Origin: Eubacterium maltosivorans
Lineage (GTDB): Bacteria > Bacillota > Clostridia > Eubacteriales > Eubacteriaceae
Reading direction: 5' to 3'
Assembly: GCF_002441855.2 (NCBI RefSeq)
Contig: NZ_CP029487.1
Location: 1,054,001 to 1,118,000 of the forward strand
Length of the DNA stretch: 64,000 nucleotides
The notes below the pieces were generated by a model, which ran no database searches, was not told the DNA's origin, and saw only the letters and a list, made by a program, of their open reading frames with translations. Positions within the stretch are counted from its first letter, which is position 1. The number at the start of each line of letters is the position of its first letter. Positions 59,714 through 64,000 of the stretch are shown piece by piece. Made by a program: the position numbers and the translations under genes.

Positions 59714-60349
59714 TTAAGAGAATGTTTTTTTCATTATGGCATCGGGAATCTCCCCAATATTCTTGATGAATTTTTCATACTCTTCAAAAATAGCTTTACT
59801 GAAATCAGATGTAGGACTTTCTCCGCCTTTTTGTACGGTAATTATTTCATTTATATATATACAGAAACTATCAACGTAGTTTGAAATACTGTTGTTTTTT
59901 AAAAAATTTTCATCAACTCCAAAACGCAAAAACTTTTTATATGTCTGTTGGATTTTAATTATATACAGAGTCAAAGCTCTTTCTTTTCTGTATAGCATAA
60001 AAGAAAACTCACCTTTTTCTTCAGTTCCAATAATTTCGGCGGGATAATCTGGACTACACAGATCAATTAATTCATCGCAAAGAGCGTAAATTCTATTTTC
60101 ATAATCCTTTCTTTGCATTTGAACGAAACTTTCTTGACTTTGTTTTAACGAATAGTCTATCGTAACAAGCAGAGCGGTTATTGTCGCGATTGCTCCTAAC
60201 ATCGTACCGTAATATCCAACGGACATCTCTGCGTTCCACCCTTGTATCCAACAAAGATAGTTTAACCCAATAGGGCCAAGTATAAAAATCAAAACACCTG
60301 TAATTACAGCAATTAGTTTATGTTCTTTTATTACATCTAATATCTTCAT
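59714..60349 (-). CDS. AT-rich two-helix membrane protein, probable prophage cargo
   Basis: 211 residues, far more AT-rich than its neighbours and bracketed by terminators behind the lysin gene, the usual place for phage-carried accessory genes. Two membrane helices (about 11-32 and 42-63) are followed by a cytoplasmic helical region with coiled-coil character (KQSQESFVQMQRKDYENRIYAL) and a conserved-looking ISNYVDSFCIYINEI. TATAAT lies only seven bases before ATG 60349, leaving no room for a ribosome site, so a leaderless message is possible. It recalls 2-TM proteins found in phage defence and exclusion loci, but no function can be claimed. Confidence 0.65.
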   Translation of the reverse strand: MKILDVIKEHKLIAVITGVLIFILGPIGLNYLCWIQGWNAEMSVGYYGTMLGAIATITALLVTIDYSLKQSQESFVQMQRKDYENRIYALCDELIDLCSPDYPAEIIGTEEKGEFSFMLYRKERALTLYIIKIQQTYKKFLRFGVDENFLKNNSISNYVDSFCIYINEIITVQKGGESPTSDFSKAIFEEYEKFIKNIGEIPDAIMKKTFS

Positions 60350-60371
60350 GCTCCCAATTATACCAAAAAAT

Positions 60372-60403
60372 AAAAAAAAAGGCCAGCCTAAAAGACTGAC
60401 CTT
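60372..60403 (-). terminator. terminator of holin-lysin operon
   Basis: Eight-base stem with one G-T pair (AAGGTCAG/CTGGCCTT) and T9 on the minus strand, after the lysin stop. Confidence 0.75.
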
Positions 60404-60409
60404 CCCATA

Positions 60410-61390
60410 CTAATTAATCCGAATCGTATCCCCCGTATAAATCAAATCCGGGTTTTCAATCCCATTCAACGCCGCCAGATGTGCAACGCTCGTACCAAAC
60501 TTTCCAGCAATACTAGAAAGTGTATCGCCGCTCTGGATCGTATAAGTCTGCCCGCTACCGGAGGCCACCCCATCAATCACAATTATATCGCCGGGATAGA
60601 TCAGGTCCGGGTCAGCAATCCCGTTGATCGACGCCAGATGCTGGTAAGTCGTTCCGTATCGGTCCGCAATAGCAGACAGGGTATCTCCACTCTGTACAAT
60701 ATGGGTGGTTGTATTCTGTGCGTTTTCCTGCGCTTCTGGTGCCGGTACTGGCTGCGGCTGCGGCGTTACACCGGTGCCACCCCCTGCGTAAGCGTCCCAG
60801 GCAGCATGATCGCCGTAGAACACATTTAAGTCTAAACGGTCAGACCAGCCGGGCAGATAGCCGCCAGACGTGTACTGGAGCATTGAAGCACCAGCCCAGT
60901 CGCTGATGGGGTACATCGGCGCGTCCGGCCAGTAACCATCGCAGCTGTCGGTACTGTAGTAAGCGACCCATAAGCCATAATCTCCCGCGACAACCGCGCT
61001 CCAGTCCCACTCATTGACCACGGAGCCGGACATGTAAATCATCGGCTTAATGCCCGTTCTGGCCTGTACTCTGTCCAAGAACGCTTTGGCGTATCCCGAC
61101 CCACGCGTAACCGCATGGGTTTCCCAGTCCAAAACCAGAACCGCTTCACCGATATAGCCAGCCACATTGTCCACAAAGAAATCTGCTTCAGCCGTCCCTG
61201 AGCTGTTCCCGTCCGCAAAGTGGTACACGCCCAGCTTCTTGCCGGCCGCTTTGGCCTGCTGGTAAGCCCGGTCACAATCGCCGTTCACATAATTTAATCC
61301 CTCGGTCGCCTTAATAATTACAAAATCGGATGGCACAGCAGCCGTATCTATCCCTTGCTGCCATGCGCTTATATCAATACCGTTTAACAT
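60410..61390 (-). CDS. phage endolysin, GH25 muramidase with two LysM domains
   Basis: 326 residues. The GH25 catalytic domain (1-200) has GIDISAWQQGID, VIIKATEGLNY and LVLDWETH with the acidic pair Asp-Glu. A Pro/Gln linker (205-228) is followed by two LysM repeats starting HIVQSGDTLSAIADRYGT and TYTIQSGDTLSSIAGKFGT, each ending in LIYxGDxIxI. It cleaves peptidoglycan glycan strands at host lysis. Its start overlaps the holin stop by one base. Confidence 0.94.
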   Translation of the reverse strand: MLNGIDISAWQQGIDTAAVPSDFVIIKATEGLNYVNGDCDRAYQQAKAAGKKLGVYHFADGNSSGTAEADFFVDNVAGYIGEAVLVLDWETHAVTRGSGYAKAFLDRVQARTGIKPMIYMSGSVVNEWDWSAVVAGDYGLWVAYYSTDSCDGYWPDAPMYPISDWAGASMLQYTSGGYLPGWSDRLDLNVFYGDHAAWDAYAGGGTGVTPQPQPVPAPEAQENAQNTTTHIVQSGDTLSAIADRYGTTYQHLASINGIADPDLIYPGDIIVIDGVASGSGQTYTIQSGDTLSSIAGKFGTSVAHLAALNGIENPDLIYTGDTIRIN

Positions 61391-61842
61391 TACTTTGTAC
61401 CCCCGCTTTCTTTTTCTTCATTTTTATTTTTCAAAATCTCAATGGCCTTCGTGATCGGCTCCGGAATCGGAACCCCCATCAACCCAGCGTTTTCCACAAT
61501 ACTTAGAATTTCATTAATACAGTAAGCGATGACCGCAGCATCCCGGACGAAGTTCGTGCCGATAAGCATATCCAATCGACAGGCAATTAAAACCACCATA
61601 AGCGCCACGCCTTTTCTCAAAAGCCCTTTAAATCCAGCTTTTGATTCCAGCGCCCCTGTCTCCGTTTTGGTGCTGTTTTTGAACACCCCGGCCACGATCA
61701 GCCCGGTTACGTAGTCAATCAGCATCAGTATTACAAGTGTCTGCAAAGCGGTGTCCCATCCTCCGAAGTAAGTTGCAACTGTACTTAAAATAGTCCCGGT
61801 TATTCCCATAATCACAGGGCCTTTAGCAATCATATTTTCCAT
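61390..61842 (-). CDS. phage holin, TcdE/Cph1 family
   Basis: 150 residues, ATG after AAGGAA. Three to four membrane helices, with LMLIDYVTGLIVAG near residue 40 and the motif SKAGFKGLLRKGVALMVVLIAC that marks the holin_4_1 family. The charged C-terminus (KNKNEEKESGG) is typical. It releases the endolysin encoded directly after it. Confidence 0.92.
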   Translation of the reverse strand: MENMIAKGPVIMGITGTILSTVATYFGGWDTALQTLVILMLIDYVTGLIVAGVFKNSTKTETGALESKAGFKGLLRKGVALMVVLIACRLDMLIGTNFVRDAAVIAYCINEILSIVENAGLMGVPIPEPITKAIEILKNKNEEKESGGTK

Positions 61843-61875
61843 TTTTGGTTCCTTCTTTCTTTGGTTTTTGGTATT

Positions 61876-61895
61876 AAAAAAAGACCTTCTGGTCT
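61876..61895 (-). terminator. weak terminator before holin
   Basis: Five-base stem AGACC-ttct-GGTCT with a T7 run on the minus strand. It may lower read-through from tail genes into the lysis genes. Confidence 0.5.
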
Positions 61896-61902
61896 CAGAT
61901 TC

Positions 61903-61920
61903 TCACATTTTGCACCTCCT
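61903..61920 (-). other. start-stop element (AGGAGG then ATG TGA)
   Basis: A perfect AGGAGG (61915-61920) is followed by ATG (61906-61908) and immediately TGA (61903-61905). It overlaps the end of the tail protein gene. It may be the relic of a small late gene (many phages have a small XkdX-type gene here) or a ribosome-trapping regulatory element. Confidence 0.5.
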
Positions 61921-62488
61921 ACACTTCTGTCACAATGTACTGAATCTTATAATTTTCAGCCTTGATGTATACCTGACTGGCGATAAACAGCCGGGCGGTG
62001 GCGATATCGGTCGTTGGCGTCGCCTCAGCCACAAAGCTGTTTTCAAGAAGATTGCACTGCATAGCTGCGCCGTTTCCAGAAGCCTTAACTCCAAGGGCCG
62101 CATTGAAGGCGTTGGTGTTTGTGCTGCCGTTTGTAAGGCTGATGCTGCCGGACAAGACTTTGATCTCCAGACGATACTTCCTGCCCTTGGGCAGAATGGC
62201 GGTGGTGATCCAGCTATCCGGGCGCCCCGTGTTATTCAAAAATTCCGGTGCAAAGCAAAGATTCATGTTGCCGGTACTGTAGTAGGTTCCGTCAAAGGTG
62301 ACTATTCCATTTTCTTCGGTGTTGATGGAAAGCCCGTTTAGGATGGCGCTTTTCCCATCCGACCAGAAAGGTTTTAACAGGTTGGTTTGCTTTTCCCAGT
62401 ATAAGGAGTTGCCTTTATAGACGGCTTGATGGTAATGACCGGCAAAATAGATGGCTTGATGCTGTTTTCCATTAAACTGAATGCCCAT
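61919..62488 (-). CDS. phage tail/baseplate-associated protein, unassigned
   Basis: 189 residues. It begins with GIQFNGKQHQAIYFAGHYHQAVYKGNSLYWEK, which looks like a short structural repeat also seen at the start of phage receptor or appendage proteins. The rest is beta-rich (SISLTNGSTNT, TARLFIASQVYIKAENYKIQYIV) and could be a carbohydrate-binding or trimerising domain. It lies between the tail fibre and lysis genes, so a distal tail component is likely. Family not recognised. Confidence 0.65.
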   Translation of the reverse strand: MGIQFNGKQHQAIYFAGHYHQAVYKGNSLYWEKQTNLLKPFWSDGKSAILNGLSINTEENGIVTFDGTYYSTGNMNLCFAPEFLNNTGRPDSWITTAILPKGRKYRLEIKVLSGSISLTNGSTNTNAFNAALGVKASGNGAAMQCNLLENSFVAEATPTTDIATARLFIASQVYIKAENYKIQYIVTEV

Positions 62489-62491
62489 GGC

Positions 62492-64000
62492 TCACTCCTG
62501 TATGAAATACCAGGTATCCGGATCTGGACTCGCTGGCATTGACGCCACAGACAGCATTTTAGGGGATCGGTCCAGTGACGTGACAAGAGCCCATTGTCTA
62601 TAGAGATCGCCATAGTTGTCCTCAAAATACTGGTACAGATTCAGAGTGTCGGTGTTCAAGTAAAGATCACCGTCCGCATAGGGCAGGTGATTGCTCGGGG
62701 AGCTGTCTGTTGCCGGCCTCTCGCCAGTAATGGCCGTCCCGGTAAGAAGATGGCAGCCCGCAGTACTTCCCATCCATATCCATTCGGTGTTTCCACTTTC
62801 GCCGTTATAACGATACTGATAAAGATAACCGGTAAATTTGTTCAGATAATATTTGCCTTCGACTTTCTCAAGTCCGGTGCCAACCTCCTCGCCGACTGAC
62901 TGCCACCCACCGACTACGCTCGCCCCCACTTCCAGAATGTCGTTGGAATTCACCGTTCCTCCGCCAGATGCGCCCTGGGGAATGACAAAATCCAGAATCG
63001 CAGCGGCTTCTGTTCCGGAGTTTGTCACGGCTGCGCTGCTTCCAGGCGCTCCGGTCGTGACCGTTCCTACGGTAATGGTCGCACTTTTACCGGGATCTCC
63101 GGGCGGTCCTGCAGCTGGAAAACCCGTATCGGTATCACCGATAAACCAGTTTCCATTATCACCAATGGCGGGCGTATCTCCTTTATCGCCCTTGTTTCCG
63201 GTGGCTGAGATCCCCGTATCCGTGCCGCTGATCCACCAATGCCCATTGTCGCCGATCTCCGGCGTATCTCCAGCATCTCCCTTTATTTTGCCGACATTGG
63301 TCCACGCGCTGTCCGCCAGGGTCCAGACGTACAGGTTCCCATCGATCATATAGGCCCGGCCGGGTTCTCCGACCACCGGCAGCTCCGCAGTTGATTCCAG
63401 AGTGCCCAGAATGGACAGTCCGGCTCCTTCCTTACCCTGTTCTCCCGGCGGCCCGTCTAAGTCTCCAGCCTCGTATTTTTCTTGGAAGGTCTGGCCGTCG
63501 GTGAACACTACGTCCTCGGCGGTAAAATTGTCAACGATGGCCTGGGCGTCATCTTTGATCTTGGTCATATCCTGGAGTATCTGATCCGCGCTGCCGATGG
63601 TTTCATTGATCTGCGCCGCCAAAGCGATCAGCTGTGAAATCAGCGGCGCCTCTGGATCAAAGGGCTTTGTGCCCAGAATGGAGGGCGGGATGGTGCACCG
63701 GGCCTTTTCGGTCTGCCAGATCCGTGTGGCCTCCTGCCACTTTGTGATGTCCTCGCAGTCCGCCAGCACCAGCATAAAGGACAGCTCGCCGGCTACGTTG
63801 GTCAAATGCTTTCCAATGAGCCAGCGCACAATGATCTGATCGGCGGTGACCGTCTTGGTGGCCGTGTCGATGAAGCCGCCCGCAGCATTTTCATAGAGAA
63901 AAAGCGGCGTTAAATCCGACAGGTCCTCATCGTACTGGGTCCGGTCCAAAACAAAGTCTACGAACTCGGTGCCATTGTCGTACTGGACGGCCAGGACGGT
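62492..64000 (-). CDS. phage baseplate/tail fibre protein with collagen-like repeats (partial, 5' end outside)
   Basis: 503 codons inside the window; the frame is open through 64000, so the true start lies beyond the edge. The N-terminal part (VQYDNGTEFVDFVLDRTQ to WQEATRIWQTEKARC) matches the BppU-type baseplate upper-protein domain. From about residue 185 come G-X-Y collagen-like stretches (GPPGEQGKEGAG, GPPGDPGKS) and two copies of a GDTPxIGDNGxWxIxxTDTG unit. The last 130 residues form a beta-rich receptor-binding-like head. It probably forms trimeric fibres that recognise the host. Confidence 0.82.
   Translation of the reverse strand, partial: TVLAVQYDNGTEFVDFVLDRTQYDEDLSDLTPLFLYENAAGGFIDTATKTVTADQIIVRWLIGKHLTNVAGELSFMLVLADCEDITKWQEATRIWQTEKARCTIPPSILGTKPFDPEAPLISQLIALAAQINETIGSADQILQDMTKIKDDAQAIVDNFTAEDVVFTDGQTFQEKYEAGDLDGPPGEQGKEGAGLSILGTLESTAELPVVGEPGRAYMIDGNLYVWTLADSAWTNVGKIKGDAGDTPEIGDNGHWWISGTDTGISATGNKGDKGDTPAIGDNGNWFIGDTDTGFPAAGPPGDPGKSATITVGTVTTGAPGSSAAVTNSGTEAAAILDFVIPQGASGGGTVNSNDILEVGASVVGGWQSVGEEVGTGLEKVEGKYYLNKFTGYLYQYRYNGESGNTEWIWMGSTAGCHLLTGTAITGERPATDSSPSNHLPYADGDLYLNTDTLNLYQYFEDNYGDLYRQWALVTSLDRSPKMLSVASMPASPDPDTWYFIQE

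Noticed and set aside
62492-63949. Tail fibre starting at TTG 63949
   Set aside because: The frame stays open to the window end with BppU-like sequence (VQYDNGTEFVDF) before it, so the start lies outside.
1-64000. CRISPR array, rRNA, insertion sequence with transposase or replication origin
   Set aside because: No regularly spaced repeats, rRNA sequence, transposase gene or DnaA-box cluster was seen on reading both strands.

Overview
The window looks like chromosome of an anaerobic acetogenic firmicute of the Eubacterium limosum/callanderi type. This is inferred from the complete Rnf operon in the clostridial order C-D-G-E-A-B, an encapsulin/ferritin-like pair, strong AGGAGG ribosome binding sites, frequent TTG/GTG starts, and Firmicutes families (YkpA, QmcA/NfeD, T-box). 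No 16S gene is present, so the species call is inference.

Layout. 0-9.7 kb: a sensor and its solute-binding lipoprotein, tRNA-Arg(CCG), OsmC divergent from a Crp/Fnr regulator, QmcA/NfeD, a CdaR/glycerate kinase pair, a hydrolase and an orphan protein. 9.66-10.4 kb: a gene-poor AT-rich island that I read as a minus-strand candidate regulatory RNA. It has a MerR-type promoter, one well-started 19-codon ORF, a related but frameshifted second ORF, several C-rich anti-Shine-Dalgarno stretches and a terminator. 10.4-18 kb: cysteine desulfurase/ThiI, dCTP deaminase with an ASCH protein, an XRE/S24-like repressor, an EFR1 flavodoxin-ferredoxin, and LiaF/DUF4097 envelope proteins. 18-25 kb: an ABC-F ATPase and the Rnf operon, the likely energy-conserving complex of the cell. 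25-36 kb: M18 peptidase, MBL hydrolase, a DUF896-methyltransferase fusion with a YnbB-type PLP enzyme and an ABC exporter, the encapsulin system and TrkH/TrkA. 36-51 kb: a decayed UvrA-like gene, MsrA, MutS-MutL-MiaA, MiaB, the NAD(P)HX repair enzyme, YebC, YigZ and a long HflX. 51-58.9 kb: a class A PBP, a DUF2284 protein, an SSS transporter behind a T-box, MoeB-like and MoaB/MogA-like proteins, and an M15 peptidase. 59.7-64 kb: the late end of a prophage on the minus strand (tail fibre, tail protein, holin, GH25 lysin, one AT-rich probable cargo gene), running off the right edge.

Most genes are on the minus strand, and convergent pairs share perfect bidirectional terminators. Control signals readable from sequence are a T-box (likely tyrosine specifier), a terminator-like hairpin in the leader of the ABC exporter, palindromic operators in front of the Crp/OsmC and XRE genes, and the MerR-type promoter at 10.1 kb. 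Two copies of a modular hairpin repeat (44.4 and 58.9 kb) show small mobile or expanded intergenic elements; one supplies the stop codon of miaB.
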